Positions 54,876 to 63,834 of a DNA stretch of 64,000 nt are shown piece by piece; within the stretch, counting starts at the first letter, position 1; each line of letters begins with the position of its first letter. Under the pieces are notes generated by a model, which was given only the letters and a program-made list of their open reading frames with translations, did no database searches and was not told the DNA's origin. The position numbers were made by a program, and so were the translations under genes. The DNA is from an uncultured Roseobacter sp. (lineage in GTDB: Bacteria; Pseudomonadota; Alphaproteobacteria; Rhodobacterales; Rhodobacteraceae): positions 310,001 through 374,000 of the forward strand of contig NZ_CANMNK010000002.1 in the NCBI RefSeq assembly GCF_947499265.1. The letters run 5' to 3'.

Positions 54876-55601
54876 ATGGACAACAATCAAGGTTTGATCG
54901 GAATGGCGCTTGGCAGTTGGCTTGTGGCCGCCGCCGCGGGCGCGCTGGTGGCGATTTTGCTGTGGGTTCTGGGAAGCTGGAGCTTCATGCAGGGCGCGTT
55001 CATGGGATTTGTCGTATTCGCCGTTTTGGGCGCCGTCGTTAGCTGGATCATGACCCGGCCGCTGCCAGCCCCGCAGGGCAGGACGCCTGCGGCGGTCGAT
55101 AAACCCGCACCTGCCGCGGCGCCGAAAGCAGCGCCACAGGCTGCCCCGACTGCCACAGCCGCGGCATCAACCGAGCCCAAGGTGAAACCGACAACGCGCC
55201 TGCCGGGTCAGGAAGATCTGGCCGCCCGCAAAGGCAGCTGGAAATACGAAGGCGAGGCAGAGGCCAAGCCTGCGCCCAAGAAGAAGGCACCAGCCAAGAA
55301 AGCGGCACCAGCCGCTGCCTCTGGCGACCGGCCCACGGGCTTCTCTGATGCCGCGCGTGAGGACGGTGCTGATGATCTAAAGCTGATCAGCGGTGTTGGC
55401 CCGAAACTGGAAGAAACTTTGAACAGCCTCGGCATCTGGCACTTTGATCAGGTGGCGGGACTGAAAAAGAAAGACATCGCCTGGGTCGACGAACGCCTGC
55501 GCTTCAAGGGGCGTATCGAGCGGGACGACTGGGTCGGTCAGGCAAAGACCCTTGCCAAAGGTGGCGAGACGGAAGCCTCCAAGAAGAAACGTAAAAGCTG
55601 A
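54876..55601 (+). CDS. Membrane-anchored protein with the NuoE-type helix-hairpin-helix module
   Basis: A 241-residue protein: two N-terminal hydrophobic helices (about 11-31 and 36-58), a long Ala/Pro/Lys linker (residues about 62-160, with APKKKAPAKKAAPAA), and a C-terminal module beginning near residue 165 that reads DGADDLKLISGVGPKLEETL, closely matching [20 protein letters not shown] of NuoE. The shared GVGPKLE and the following HFDQ(V/I)A...(D/E)xAWVDE(R/N)L are colinear. I infer an ancient duplication. It may tether a nucleic acid or protein to complex I, or scaffold its assembly; function unknown. Confidence 0.8.
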   Translation: MDNNQGLIGMALGSWLVAAAAGALVAILLWVLGSWSFMQGAFMGFVVFAVLGAVVSWIMTRPLPAPQGRTPAAVDKPAPAAAPKAAPQAAPTATAAASTEPKVKPTTRLPGQEDLAARKGSWKYEGEAEAKPAPKKKAPAKKAAPAAASGDRPTGFSDAAREDGADDLKLISGVGPKLEETLNSLGIWHFDQVAGLKKKDIAWVDERLRFKGRIERDDWVGQAKTLAKGGETEASKKKRKS

Positions 55602-55621
55602 GAGAAGGGCGGGAAACCGCA

Positions 55622-55870
55622 ATGAGTGCGCAAAATCAACCGGATGAGACGCAGGAGGCGTCTTTGGCTGCCAAGGGGCGGCTCGTTAGCATTGTGATCG
55701 TGAGCACGATGGTTTTGTGGCTTTTGTCTTTGTGGCTGGGCCCAAAACTGGGGTTGCCCGGGCGCTACGCGTTTCTTTTTGATTTTGCGGCACTGGCGGG
55801 GCTCTTCTGGGCGCTGATGGTGTCTTTACAGATACGGCGCGCGCGCAAAGCCGCGCGTGGCAACGAGTAA
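55622..55870 (+). CDS. DUF5337-type two-helix membrane protein
   Basis: An 82-residue protein: polar N-terminus, helices at about 22-39 ([19 protein letters not shown]) and 49-67 ([21 protein letters not shown]), basic C-terminus [11 protein letters not shown]. It matches DUF5337, a family found in the same spot of rhodobacteral nuo operons. It lies between the HhH protein and nuoF with 13 bases to nuoF. No known role. Confidence 0.75.
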   Translation: MSAQNQPDETQEASLAAKGRLVSIVIVSTMVLWLLSLWLGPKLGLPGRYAFLFDFAALAGLFWALMVSLQIRRARKAARGNE

Positions 55871-55883
55871 AAGGGGAAGCGTG

Positions 55884-57179
55884 ATGCTTCAGGACAAGGA
55901 CCGCATCTTTACCAATATCTACGGCATGCATGACCGCACGCTGAAGGGCGCGCAGCAGCGTGGCCATTGGGACGGGACCGCCGGGATCATCAAGAAGGGC
56001 CGCGATTGGATCGTGGATCAGATGAAGGCCTCTGGTCTGCGCGGGCGCGGGGGCGCGGGTTTCCCCACGGGGCTGAAGTGGTCCTTCATGCCCAAGGAAA
56101 GTGACGGGCGACCTGCCTATCTGGTGGTCAACGCGGACGAATCCGAACCGGGCACCTGCAAGGATCGTGAGATCATGCGCCACGACCCGCACACGCTGGT
56201 CGAGGGCTGCCTGATTGCGTCGTTCGCGATGAATGCCCATGCCTGCTACATCTACATTCGCGGCGAATACATCCGCGAGAAAGAGGCGCTGCAGGCCGCG
56301 ATTGACGAGGCCTATGACGCCGGGCTGATTGGCAAGAATGCGGCGGGGTCCGGTTGGGATTTCGATCTCTATCTGCACCATGGCGCGGGGGCCTATATCT
56401 GCGGTGAAGAAACTGCGTTGCTCGAAAGCCTTGAGGGCAAGAAGGGCATGCCGCGCATGAAGCCGCCGTTCCCGGCGGGCGCGGGGCTTTATGGCTGCCC
56501 GACCACGGTGAACAACGTGGAATCGATTGCCGTGGTGCCGACGATCCTGCGGCGCGGGCCGGAGTGGTTTGCGGGTTTTGGTCGGGCGAACAACGCGGGC
56601 ACCAAGCTCTTTGCGATCAGCGGTCACGTGAACAACCCCTGCGTTGTCGAAGAGGCGATGTCGATCACCTTCGAGGAGCTGATCGAGACCCATTGCGGCG
56701 GCATTCGCGGCGGCTGGGACAACCTCAAGGCAGTCATCCCCGGTGGGTCCTCGGTCCCGATGATCCCGGGCAAGGACATGAAAGACGCGATCATGGATTT
56801 CGACTACCTGCGCGAGCAGCGGTCAGGTCTGGGCACGGCAGCGGTGATCGTGATGGACAACTCCACCGATGTGATCAAGGCGATCTGGCGGCTGTCGAAG
56901 TTCTACAAGCACGAAAGCTGCGGCCAGTGCACGCCCTGCCGCGAAGGCACCGGCTGGATGATGCGGGTGATGGACCGTCTGGTCACCGGCGAGGCCGAGC
57001 CCGAAGAGATCGACATGCTGCTGGATGTGACCAAACAGGTCGAAGGCCATACGATCTGCGCCCTGGGCGATGCGGCGGCCTGGCCCATTCAAGGGCTGAT
57101 CCGGCATTTCCGCGACGAGATCGAGGACCGCATCAAGCACAAGCGCACGGGCCGCGTCAGCGCGGTGGCGGCGGAGTGA
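55884..57179 (+). CDS. nuoF: NADH-quinone oxidoreductase subunit F
   Basis: NADH- and FMN-binding subunit with cluster N3. 431 residues. FMN/NADH loop [52 protein letters not shown], and the cluster motif [16 protein letters not shown] with the fourth Cys in [12 protein letters not shown] at 55884 follows AAGGGGA by 6 bases; a longer reading from 55857 overlaps the previous gene. Stop overlaps the next ATG (TGATG). Confidence 0.97.
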   Translation: MLQDKDRIFTNIYGMHDRTLKGAQQRGHWDGTAGIIKKGRDWIVDQMKASGLRGRGGAGFPTGLKWSFMPKESDGRPAYLVVNADESEPGTCKDREIMRHDPHTLVEGCLIASFAMNAHACYIYIRGEYIREKEALQAAIDEAYDAGLIGKNAAGSGWDFDLYLHHGAGAYICGEETALLESLEGKKGMPRMKPPFPAGAGLYGCPTTVNNVESIAVVPTILRRGPEWFAGFGRANNAGTKLFAISGHVNNPCVVEEAMSITFEELIETHCGGIRGGWDNLKAVIPGGSSVPMIPGKDMKDAIMDFDYLREQRSGLGTAAVIVMDNSTDVIKAIWRLSKFYKHESCGQCTPCREGTGWMMRVMDRLVTGEAEPEEIDMLLDVTKQVEGHTICALGDAAAWPIQGLIRHFRDEIEDRIKHKRTGRVSAVAAE

Positions 57180-57589
57180 TGGCAAGCCGAAACGCGCTGG
57201 CTTTCGCCGCACTCGTGATGGTCATGGTCGCTTTGCCGCGCGTCGCCGTTTCACAGAGCGCCGCCTATCAAGATGCGGTCGGGCAAGTCTATGCCGCATT
57301 TCATATAAGCAGACGTTGCGAGGGGTTCGGAACGATCACTGTGGAAGGTTACAACGGCTATCAGGGTCTTGTAATCGGTGCGTCGAATGCGATGAAGGCC
57401 CAAGGGCTGCGCACGCAAAAAATCCGTAAGTACCTGTTTTATAGCAGAAATGAATGGATCGTATACCAGATGGAACGGATTTTGGCAGATCGGCAAGTCC
57501 CGGCGTTTGCACCCAGCAGGCTGTGTCCATTCGCAAGAAAGATTGCCGGAAAGAACGACACCATTGGTCGTTTCCTGGTGCGGGAGTAG
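57179..57589 (+). CDS. Periplasmic protein, DUF5333-like, atypical codon use
   Basis: A 136-residue protein with a signal peptide (residues 1-25, ALAFAALVMVMVALPRVAVS). The mature part is helical with two cysteines: RRCEGFGTI and LCPFARKIAGKNDTIGRFL. Its layout matches the DUF5333 protein encoded at 58538: the last block aligns with YCALGQKEIERNSKVGALL and the central AMKAQGLRTQKIRKYL with AMAMGYTKAEIDAHVES, so I infer a diverged paralogue. Rare codons (ATA, several AGA) set it apart. Starts in the nuoF stop. Confidence 0.6.
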   Translation: MASRNALAFAALVMVMVALPRVAVSQSAAYQDAVGQVYAAFHISRRCEGFGTITVEGYNGYQGLVIGASNAMKAQGLRTQKIRKYLFYSRNEWIVYQMERILADRQVPAFAPSRLCPFARKIAGKNDTIGRFLVRE

Positions 57590-57592
57590 CGT

Positions 57593-58087
57593 ATGACTGA
57601 CTATCACCTCGCCGAACTGAACGTCGGACGCCTTGTCGCTCCCACGGACGATCCAAGGGTGGCGGACTTCATGGCCAATCTCGACCGGATCAATGGGCTC
57701 GGCAAGCGCATGCCGGGGTTTGTGTGGATGATGGAAGGGTCTGGTGCGCCGGGCACTGGCAATACCGACAACGCCATTGGGGGCGATCCGCTCTTTGTGC
57801 CGAACCTGAGCGTTTGGGAGAGTGCGGAGCAGCTCGAAACCTTTGTCTGGGGCACGATCCACAAACAATTCTACGCGCGCCGCGCGGAATGGTTCGAGGT
57901 GCTGGGAGAGATGCATTTCGTCATGTGGTGGGTGCCGGAAGGGCATCAGCCGACGCTTGAAGAAGCACTGGACCGGCTGGAGCATCTGAAAATCAACGGA
58001 GACAGCGACCACGCTTTTGGCTGGGCGCATTTGAAGGAAGCAACCCAGTGGCGCGACAACGGATGCGCCCCGGTGGCGGCGGAGTAG
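57593..58087 (+). CDS. DUF3291 domain protein
   Basis: A 164-residue cytoplasmic protein: YHLAELNVGRLVAPTDDPRV at the start, NLSVWESAEQLETFVWGTIH and FVMWWVPEGHQPTLEEALDR, which is the DUF3291 signature (dimeric alpha-beta barrel fold, related to monooxygenase-like and heme-degrading folds). No function is established. It starts 3 bases after the previous stop. The neighbours on both sides are predicted periplasmic, so its cytoplasmic location stands out. Confidence 0.85.
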   Translation: MTDYHLAELNVGRLVAPTDDPRVADFMANLDRINGLGKRMPGFVWMMEGSGAPGTGNTDNAIGGDPLFVPNLSVWESAEQLETFVWGTIHKQFYARRAEWFEVLGEMHFVMWWVPEGHQPTLEEALDRLEHLKINGDSDHAFGWAHLKEATQWRDNGCAPVAAE

Positions 58088-58092
58088 GCGGG

Positions 58093-58416
58093 ATGAGAAC
58101 GGTTGTAAGTATTTTGATGCTGAGCGGGGCCTTGATGGCCTGCACCAGCGAAGCCGAAAAGATCACCTTTGACGGGCAGTTCTACCGCACCGACCTTGAT
58201 GATCTGGACGAACGGCATAAGTTTCAGGTGACGGCCTCGCCCGTTTCCGCGTCCCTGCTGGGTGCAAAGGAAGCCGCGCGGTACGAGGCGACGGTGTTCT
58301 GCGTGAATGAATACGGCAGCTCCGCGATTGACTGGGTGATTGGCCCGGATGACGCTGACGAAACGCTGCCCATTGCCAACGACACGCTGACGCTGCAGGG
58401 AGCTTGCCCGCTGTGA
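58093..58416 (+). CDS. Small lipoprotein in the nuo operon, unknown
   Basis: A 107-residue ORF with an N-terminal hydrophobic stretch ending in a lipobox LMAC (MRTVVSILMLSGALMAC, Cys 17), then a beta-rich part with FDGQFYRTDL and EATVFCVNEYGSSAIDWV, and a C-terminal Cys (GACPL), which may bridge to the Cys in VFCVN. It begins 5 bases after the DUF3291 stop with GGAG in reach. Not recognised. Confidence 0.6.
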   Translation: MRTVVSILMLSGALMACTSEAEKITFDGQFYRTDLDDLDERHKFQVTASPVSASLLGAKEAARYEATVFCVNEYGSSAIDWVIGPDDADETLPIANDTLTLQGACPL

Positions 58417-58456
58417 TCCGCGTCATGCAACATCAGGCCGCGCCGGATCGGGCACC

Positions 58457-58475
58457 GCTGATATTGCATATCAGC
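58457..58475. repeat. Perfect short hairpin within the nuo operon
   Basis: GCTGATAT-TGC-ATATCAGC, an 8-bp perfect stem with a 3-base loop, in the 121-base gap between the lipoprotein gene and the DUF5333 gene. It may be an RNA-processing or stability element, or an operator for an internal promoter. Confidence 0.4.
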
Positions 58476-58537
58476 CCGGTGGCCTCACATGTGATCGCTC
58501 AGCAAGGGGGCATGTCGCCCCGGTTGGGAGAATGATG

Positions 58538-58945
58538 ATGCGTCGTAAAATGTTGCCTTTGTTTGTCGCAGGCGTGCTGTCGGTCACAAGTGCTATGGCC
58601 GATATTGCCCCGCTCAGAGACGTGAAATCCATTGACGATGGGCTCTTTGTGATCGGGCTGGCTGATCAGATCCGCAAGAATTGCCCCACGATTTCCGCAC
58701 GTGTTTTCAAAGCCTTGGGTGCCCTGCAGGACCTGAATAATCAGGCGATGGCCATGGGCTACACCAAGGCGGAGATCGATGCGCATGTGGAATCGGATGC
58801 GGAAAAAGACCGGTTGCGTGCCCGGGCGCGGGACTACATGGCGGCGCAGGACCTGAAGCCGGATGAGGCAGGGTATTGCGCGCTCGGTCAGAAGGAGATC
58901 GAGCGGAATTCGAAGGTGGGTGCGCTGTTGAGGTCGTCGCAATGA
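58538..58945 (+). CDS. DUF5333 periplasmic protein
   Basis: A 135-residue secreted protein. Signal peptide about 1-20 (RRKMLPLFVAGVLSVTSAMA), then the DUF5333 domain: SIDDGLFVIGLADQIRKNCP, AMAMGYTKAEIDAHVES and YCALGQKEIERNSKVGALL, with two conserved cysteines that probably form a disulphide. Three consecutive ATGs occur (58532, 58535, 58538); the third is chosen since GGGAG then has a spacing of 7. The family occurs in rhodobacteral nuo operons. Its stop overlaps the next gene (ATGA). Confidence 0.8.
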   Translation: MRRKMLPLFVAGVLSVTSAMADIAPLRDVKSIDDGLFVIGLADQIRKNCPTISARVFKALGALQDLNNQAMAMGYTKAEIDAHVESDAEKDRLRARARDYMAAQDLKPDEAGYCALGQKEIERNSKVGALLRSSQ

Positions 58946-59331
58946 AATGGCGCTTCGTGATATCATTGTGCGTGCTGTCGGCGCTGGCGGCACCGGCATG
59001 GGCGCAGCCCAATGTCCGGCTGGCGATTCAATTCGAGAAGTTCCCCAGGGGCACCCAATGCGGGGTCGAGGATTCCTACAACCCGGTGCGGATCTTTGAT
59101 CGCAAGGGCAAGCCGCGCCTGCTGATGGTCGGCTTCGTCTCGGTGGGGCAGGTCTATTGCGACTTACCGGGCGGCAAGCGCATCGGTGTTGATGTGAACA
59201 AAAGGCTGCGGCCGCAGACCCGCACCGTGGGGTTCCGGGTTTTTCCCAGCGGACGGGCCGTCATGACGACAAGTGTTGTCGGCGGGATCATCAAAGATGA
59301 ACTCCAACGGGTGATCACCCCTTGGAAATGA
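58942..59331 (+). CDS. Secreted protein before nuoG, unknown
   Basis: A 129-residue protein with signal peptide (residues 1-21, KWRFVISLCVLSALAAPAWA) and a beta-rich mature domain with two cysteines (GTQCGVEDSYN, GQVYCDLPGG) and basic loops such as NKRLRPQTRTVGFRVF. Coupled to the DUF5333 gene by a 4-base overlap and followed by nuoG after 52 bases. I do not recognise the family. Confidence 0.6.
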   Translation: MKWRFVISLCVLSALAAPAWAQPNVRLAIQFEKFPRGTQCGVEDSYNPVRIFDRKGKPRLLMVGFVSVGQVYCDLPGGKRIGVDVNKRLRPQTRTVGFRVFPSGRAVMTTSVVGGIIKDELQRVITPWK

Positions 59332-59383
59332 ACAGAAATCAGCGCGCAGTGCAGCGTGTGCGACGCGATAAAAGGCAAATGAT

Positions 59384-61399
59384 ATGAGCGACTTACGCAA
59401 GGTCATTATTGATGAGCAGGAAATCGAGGTGGATGGCGCAATGACGCTGATCCAGGCCTGCGAAGAAGCGGGAATCGAGATCCCCCGGTTCTGCTACCAC
59501 GAACGCCTGACCATCGCAGGCAACTGCCGGATGTGTCTGGTCGAGGTCGTGGGCGGCCCGCCCAAACCGGCGGCATCCTGTGCGATGCAGGTCAAGGACC
59601 TGCGCCCGGGGCCGGAAGGGCAGCCGCCGGTGGTCAAAACCAACTCGCCGATGGTCAAGAAGGCCCGCGAGGGGGTCATGGAATTCCTGCTGATCAACCA
59701 CCCGCTGGATTGCCCGATCTGCGATCAGGGCGGCGAATGCGACCTGCAGGATCAGGCGATGGCCTACGGGGTGGATTTCAGCCGCTATCGCGAACCCAAA
59801 CGCGCGACCGAAGACCTCGATCTGGGCCCGTTGGTCGAAACCCATATGACGCGCTGCATTTCCTGTACCCGCTGTGTGCGTTTCACCACCGAGGTGGCGG
59901 GCATTCACCAGATGGGCCAGACCGGGCGGGGCGAGGATGCGGAAATCACTTCCTATCTCGGCCAGACCCTGGACAGCAATCTACAGGGCAACATCATCGA
60001 CCTGTGCCCGGTTGGAGCTTTGGTTTCGAAGCCTTACGCCTTTACCGCGCGCCCGTGGGAGCTTACTAAAACCGAGAGCATCGACGTCATGGACGCGCTG
60101 GGATCCAACATCCGGGTGGACACCAAGGGCCGCGAAGTCATGCGGTTCCTGCCGCGCAACCATGATGGCGTGAATGAGGAATGGATTTCTGACAAGACGC
60201 GTTTTGTCTGGGACGGGCTGCGCCGTCAGCGGCTCGACAAACCCTACATCCGCGAAAATGGCAAGCTGCGTCCGGCCAGCTGGCCCGAAGCCCTTTCGGC
60301 CGCTGCAGCAGCGATGGACGGTAAATCTGTCGCTGGCCTGATCGGTGATCTGGTGCCGGTGGAAGCCGCCTTTGCGCTGAAACAGATGATCGAGGGTCGC
60401 GCCGGGGTTGTTGAGTGCCGGACGGATGGGGCAAAGCTGCCTGCGGGCAACCGCTCGGCCTATGTCGGCACGGCCAGCATCGAAGATATCGATGACGCCA
60501 AACGCATTCTGCTGATCGGCACCAATCCGGCCATCGAGGCGCCTGTGCTGAACGCGCGCATCCGCAAGGCCTGGACCATGGGCGCAACCGTCGGTCTAGT
60601 GGGGGAAGCGGCGGACCTGACATATGAGCATCTGCATCTGGGCACCGATCGCGCGGCGCTGAAGAAGATCAGCGAGATGGATCACTCCGATCAGCATGAC
60701 ATCCCGGGCATCATCATCGTGGGGCAGGGCGCGCTGCGCGAAGCGGATGGCCCGGCTGTGCTGGCGATGGCCATGCAACTGGCTGATGCCGCCAAATCCA
60801 AGCTGCTGGTCCTGCACACCGCTGCCGCGCGTGTTGGTGCGATGGACATCGGCGCCTGCAATGACGGCGGGATGGAGGCGGTCGCGGCGGCAGGCGTGAT
60901 TTACAACCTCGGCGCGGATGAGATCGACATCGCAGATGGCCCTTTTGTGATCTACCAGGGCAGCCACGGGGACCGCGGCGCGCATCGGGCGGATATCATC
61001 CTGCCGGGCGCTGCCTATACCGAGGAACCGGGGCTATTCGTCAATACCGAAGGACGCCCGCAATTGACCCTGCGCGCCGGGTTTGCGCCGGGGGAGGCCA
61101 AGGAAAACTGGGCGATCCTGCGGGCGCTCTCCGCCGAGACAGGCGCGCAACTGCCCTATGATAGCATCGCCCAGCTTCGGCAGGCGCTGGTGAAAGCGGT
61201 GCCGCATCTGGCAAAAATCGATGAGGTCATCAAAAACGACTGGCAGCCACTGGCGGCCGGACCGTTGGGCGATGCTACCTTTAAACCCGCTATCACGGAT
61301 TTCTACCTGACCAATCCGATCGCGCGGGCCAGCCAGCTGATGGCGGAACTCAGCGCCAATGCCAAAGCGCGGCGCGAAGAGGCCATTGCGGCGGAATGA
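59384..61399 (+). CDS. nuoG: NADH-quinone oxidoreductase subunit G
   Basis: Large iron-sulphur subunit of the NADH arm, 671 residues (the shorter, mitochondrion-like form). N-terminal ferredoxin-like [2Fe-2S] domain ([20 protein letters not shown]), the His-ligated cluster segment [18 protein letters not shown], and [20 protein letters not shown], followed by a molybdopterin-oxidoreductase-like domain without cofactor. Overlaps the following lipoprotein gene by 4 bases. Confidence 0.97.
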   Translation: MSDLRKVIIDEQEIEVDGAMTLIQACEEAGIEIPRFCYHERLTIAGNCRMCLVEVVGGPPKPAASCAMQVKDLRPGPEGQPPVVKTNSPMVKKAREGVMEFLLINHPLDCPICDQGGECDLQDQAMAYGVDFSRYREPKRATEDLDLGPLVETHMTRCISCTRCVRFTTEVAGIHQMGQTGRGEDAEITSYLGQTLDSNLQGNIIDLCPVGALVSKPYAFTARPWELTKTESIDVMDALGSNIRVDTKGREVMRFLPRNHDGVNEEWISDKTRFVWDGLRRQRLDKPYIRENGKLRPASWPEALSAAAAAMDGKSVAGLIGDLVPVEAAFALKQMIEGRAGVVECRTDGAKLPAGNRSAYVGTASIEDIDDAKRILLIGTNPAIEAPVLNARIRKAWTMGATVGLVGEAADLTYEHLHLGTDRAALKKISEMDHSDQHDIPGIIIVGQGALREADGPAVLAMAMQLADAAKSKLLVLHTAAARVGAMDIGACNDGGMEAVAAAGVIYNLGADEIDIADGPFVIYQGSHGDRGAHRADIILPGAAYTEEPGLFVNTEGRPQLTLRAGFAPGEAKENWAILRALSAETGAQLPYDSIAQLRQALVKAVPHLAKIDEVIKNDWQPLAAGPLGDATFKPAITDFYLTNPIARASQLMAELSANAKARREEAIAAE

Positions 61400-61779
61400 G
61401 GCAACTAGCGCTCATATCCCCTCTGGCGCTGGCGGCCTGCGCGCCGCCCGTGCCGGTGGCAGAGGATTTCATCCCCGACTACCTGGGTGTTGAAACCGCG
61501 CTGTTGGACGGGGATCTGGTGCAATTCAACGTGGCCATGACCAAGGCGCAGTCTGAAAAAGACGTTCAGCGCTACGCCGAATGTGCCGCCGCGCAATACG
61601 CCTTGATCCGCGGATACGGATTTGCACGACATTTGCGCACAAATGTGACGGAAGAGGGTGGCGTGTGGGCGGCAGATGCTGTTTACACCATCTCGCCAAC
61701 CCTGCCTGACGGGCTAGCTACAATCGACGCCGAAGTCACCGTGGCCGCCTGTGAGGAAACTGGAATACCGACGGTGTGA
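61396..61779 (+). CDS. Small lipoprotein between nuoG and nuoH, unknown
   Basis: A 127-residue protein with lipobox LALAAC ([15 protein letters not shown], Cys 15). The mature part has [38 protein letters not shown] and a C-terminal Cys near [12 protein letters not shown], so one disulphide is possible. Starts inside the nuoG stop, ends 6 bases before nuoH. A conserved-looking accessory ORF of the operon; no known function. Confidence 0.65.
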   Translation: MRQLALISPLALAACAPPVPVAEDFIPDYLGVETALLDGDLVQFNVAMTKAQSEKDVQRYAECAAAQYALIRGYGFARHLRTNVTEEGGVWAADAVYTISPTLPDGLATIDAEVTVAACEETGIPTV

Positions 61780-61785
61780 GGACCT

Positions 61786-62823
61786 ATGGCTGACTTCTTT
61801 ACCACCCCTGGCGGCATCGCCGTCCTGATCCTGGCGCAGGTGCTGGCGGTCGTGGCCTTTGTCATGGTCTCCCTGTTGTTCCTGGTCTACGGCGACCGCA
61901 AGATCTGGGCCGCGGTGCAGATGCGGCGCGGGCCCAACGTGGTGGGCACCTTTGGGTTGCTGCAAACGGTGGCGGATGCGCTGAAATACGTGGTCAAAGA
62001 GGTCGTGGTGCCCGCGGGCGCGGACAAGACCGTCTTTATGCTCGCCCCGATGACATCCTTTGTACTGGCGCTGATCGCCTGGGCGGTGATCCCGTTCAAC
62101 GAAACCTGGGTGCTTAGCGACATCAATGTCGCCATCCTGTTTGTCTTCGCGGTCTCCTCGCTGGAGGTTTACGGCGTGATCATGGGCGGCTGGGCGTCGA
62201 ACTCGAAGTACCCCTTCCTCGGGTCCCTGCGATCTGCGGCGCAGATGATTTCCTACGAAGTGTCGCTGGGCCTGATCATCATCGGGGTGATCATCTCCAC
62301 CGGGTCGATGAACTTCGGCGGCATTGTCGCGGCCCAGGATGGCGCCTACGGGTTCTTCAGCTGGTACTGGCTGCCGCATTTCCCGATGGTTTTCCTGTTC
62401 TTCATCAGCTGTCTGGCGGAGACCAACCGTCCGCCCTTTGATCTGCCTGAGGCGGAGAGCGAACTGGTGGCGGGGTATCAGGTGGAATATTCCTCGACGC
62501 CCTTCCTGCTGTTCATGGCCGGTGAATATATCGCCATCTTCCTGATGTGCGCACTGACCACGCTGCTCTTCTTTGGCGGCTGGCTGTCACCCATTCCGGG
62601 CCTGCCCGATGGCGCGCTGTGGATGGTCGCCAAGATGGGCTTCTTCTTCTTCCTCTTCGCGATGGTCAAGGCCATCACCCCGCGCTACCGCTATGACCAG
62701 CTGATGCGGCTGGGCTGGAAAGTCTTCCTGCCGTTCAGCCTCGTCTGGGTGGTCTTCGTGGCCTTTGCGGCCAAATTCGACTGGTTCTGGGGCGCTTATG
62801 CGCGCTGGGGCATGGGAGGCTAG
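61786..62823 (+). CDS. nuoH: NADH-quinone oxidoreductase subunit H
   Basis: Membrane subunit that joins the quinone site to the proton channels, 345 residues, eight helices. Family blocks: [19 protein letters not shown] (the first loop near the quinone tunnel), [20 protein letters not shown], and the C-terminal [20 protein letters not shown]. Completely typical. Followed by a repeat-containing gap before nuoI. Confidence 0.97.
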   Translation: MADFFTTPGGIAVLILAQVLAVVAFVMVSLLFLVYGDRKIWAAVQMRRGPNVVGTFGLLQTVADALKYVVKEVVVPAGADKTVFMLAPMTSFVLALIAWAVIPFNETWVLSDINVAILFVFAVSSLEVYGVIMGGWASNSKYPFLGSLRSAAQMISYEVSLGLIIIGVIISTGSMNFGGIVAAQDGAYGFFSWYWLPHFPMVFLFFISCLAETNRPPFDLPEAESELVAGYQVEYSSTPFLLFMAGEYIAIFLMCALTTLLFFGGWLSPIPGLPDGALWMVAKMGFFFFLFAMVKAITPRYRYDQLMRLGWKVFLPFSLVWVVFVAFAAKFDWFWGAYARWGMGG

Positions 62824-62850
62824 TGATGGACCGATTGGATAATGTCCTTG

Positions 62851-62936
62851 CAATGCGCAAAGCGCATTGCATCGCGCCCGACCCCGCCCCCCAGGGCGGG
62901 CGCGATTGCGCCCCCCCTCGGTGCCGGGCGCGATGC
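62851..62936. repeat. REP-like GC-rich inverted repeat cluster between nuoH and nuoI
   Basis: CAATGCGC-AAA-GCGCATTG (62851-62869) is a perfect 8-bp hairpin. Right after it, GCATCGCGCCCG (62869-62880) pairs with CGGGCGCGATGC (62925-62936) as a 12-bp stem around a 44-base interior, and a second partner CGGGCGCGAT (62897-62906) can pair with the same left arm, giving two exclusive folds. A 44-codon frame (62826-62960) runs through it, ending over the nuoI ATG, but its composition follows the repeats. Looks like a REP/palindromic repeat insertion. Confidence 0.6.
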
Positions 62937-62956
62937 TGGGGTGTCGGAGGTGAACG

Positions 62957-63451
62957 ATGACACAGATCGACTATACACGCGCCGCCAAGTATTTCCTGCT
63001 GCAGGATTTCTGGGTCGGTATGAAACTGGGGCTGAAGTACTTTTTTGCCCCCAAGGCCACGCTGAACTACCCGCATGAAAAGGGTCCGCTCAGCCCGCGC
63101 TTTCGCGGTGAGCATGCGCTGCGTCGGTATCCGAACGGCGAGGAACGTTGCATCGCCTGCAAGCTTTGCGAGGCGATTTGCCCCGCACAGGCGATCACCA
63201 TCGACGCGGAGCCGCGCGAGGACGGTAGTCGTCGCACCACGCGCTACGACATCGACATGACCAAATGTATCTACTGCGGCTTCTGTCAGGAAGCCTGCCC
63301 GGTGGATGCGATTGTCGAAGGGCCGAACTTCGAGTTCTCTACCGAGACGCGCGAAGAGCTTTACTACGACAAGGAAAAACTGCTGGCCAATGGCGAGCGC
63401 TGGGAGGCCGAGATCGCCCGCAACCTCGAACTGGATGCCCCTTACCGATGA
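62957..63451 (+). CDS. nuoI: NADH-quinone oxidoreductase subunit I
   Basis: Ferredoxin-like subunit with clusters N6a and N6b, 164 residues. Two 4Fe-4S motifs: [17 protein letters not shown] and [18 protein letters not shown]-terminal amphipathic helix [18 protein letters not shown] sits at the membrane. GGAGG lies 6 bases before the ATG. Its stop overlaps the next gene's ATG by 4 bases. Confidence 0.97.
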   Translation: MTQIDYTRAAKYFLLQDFWVGMKLGLKYFFAPKATLNYPHEKGPLSPRFRGEHALRRYPNGEERCIACKLCEAICPAQAITIDAEPREDGSRRTTRYDIDMTKCIYCGFCQEACPVDAIVEGPNFEFSTETREELYYDKEKLLANGERWEAEIARNLELDAPYR

Positions 63452-63834
63452 GCAGCACGGACGCATACACCCGTGGCAAGGCGATGGCGGAGGCCACAAA
63501 CCCAGGCATCGAGGAGGCGCTGGCGGCGCGCTATGATGCCATCCTGCCGGGGTTTTCGACCACGATGATGGAGGTGGCTTTTGGCCATTACTACACGCGC
63601 GAGGGCCTCGACGACAAAACCCGCTATCTGACCACGGTGGCCGCGCTGACGGCGCTTGGCGGGCAGACGGGGCCACAGCTCAAGGTACACATTCGCAACG
63701 CGCTACGTTCCGGGGCGACGCAGCGCGAGGTTGCCGAGGTGATCAACCAAATGGCGCTCTACGGTGGGTTCCCGGCGATGATCAACGCGCTCAACGCGGC
63801 GTTGGAAGTGTTTGAAGACGAGGCGGCCGCATGA
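63448..63834 (+). CDS. Carboxymuconolactone decarboxylase-family protein
   Basis: A 128-residue protein of the CMD/AhpD fold: [38 protein letters not shown] and [20 protein letters not shown]. There is no cysteine in the sequence, so it lacks the CxxC of AhpD and is not a peroxidase; it is closer to the decarboxylase-like subgroup. Coupled to nuoI (ATGA), so expressed with complex I, yet aromatic degradation genes are absent. Actual reaction unknown. Confidence 0.83.
   Translation: MSSTDAYTRGKAMAEATNPGIEEALAARYDAILPGFSTTMMEVAFGHYYTREGLDDKTRYLTTVAALTALGGQTGPQLKVHIRNALRSGATQREVAEVINQMALYGGFPAMINALNAALEVFEDEAAA

Noticed and set aside
62826-62960. 44-codon frame between nuoH and nuoI
   Set aside because: It is made of the GC-rich inverted repeats and its codons follow the repeat, so I treat the region as a repeat element rather than a gene.
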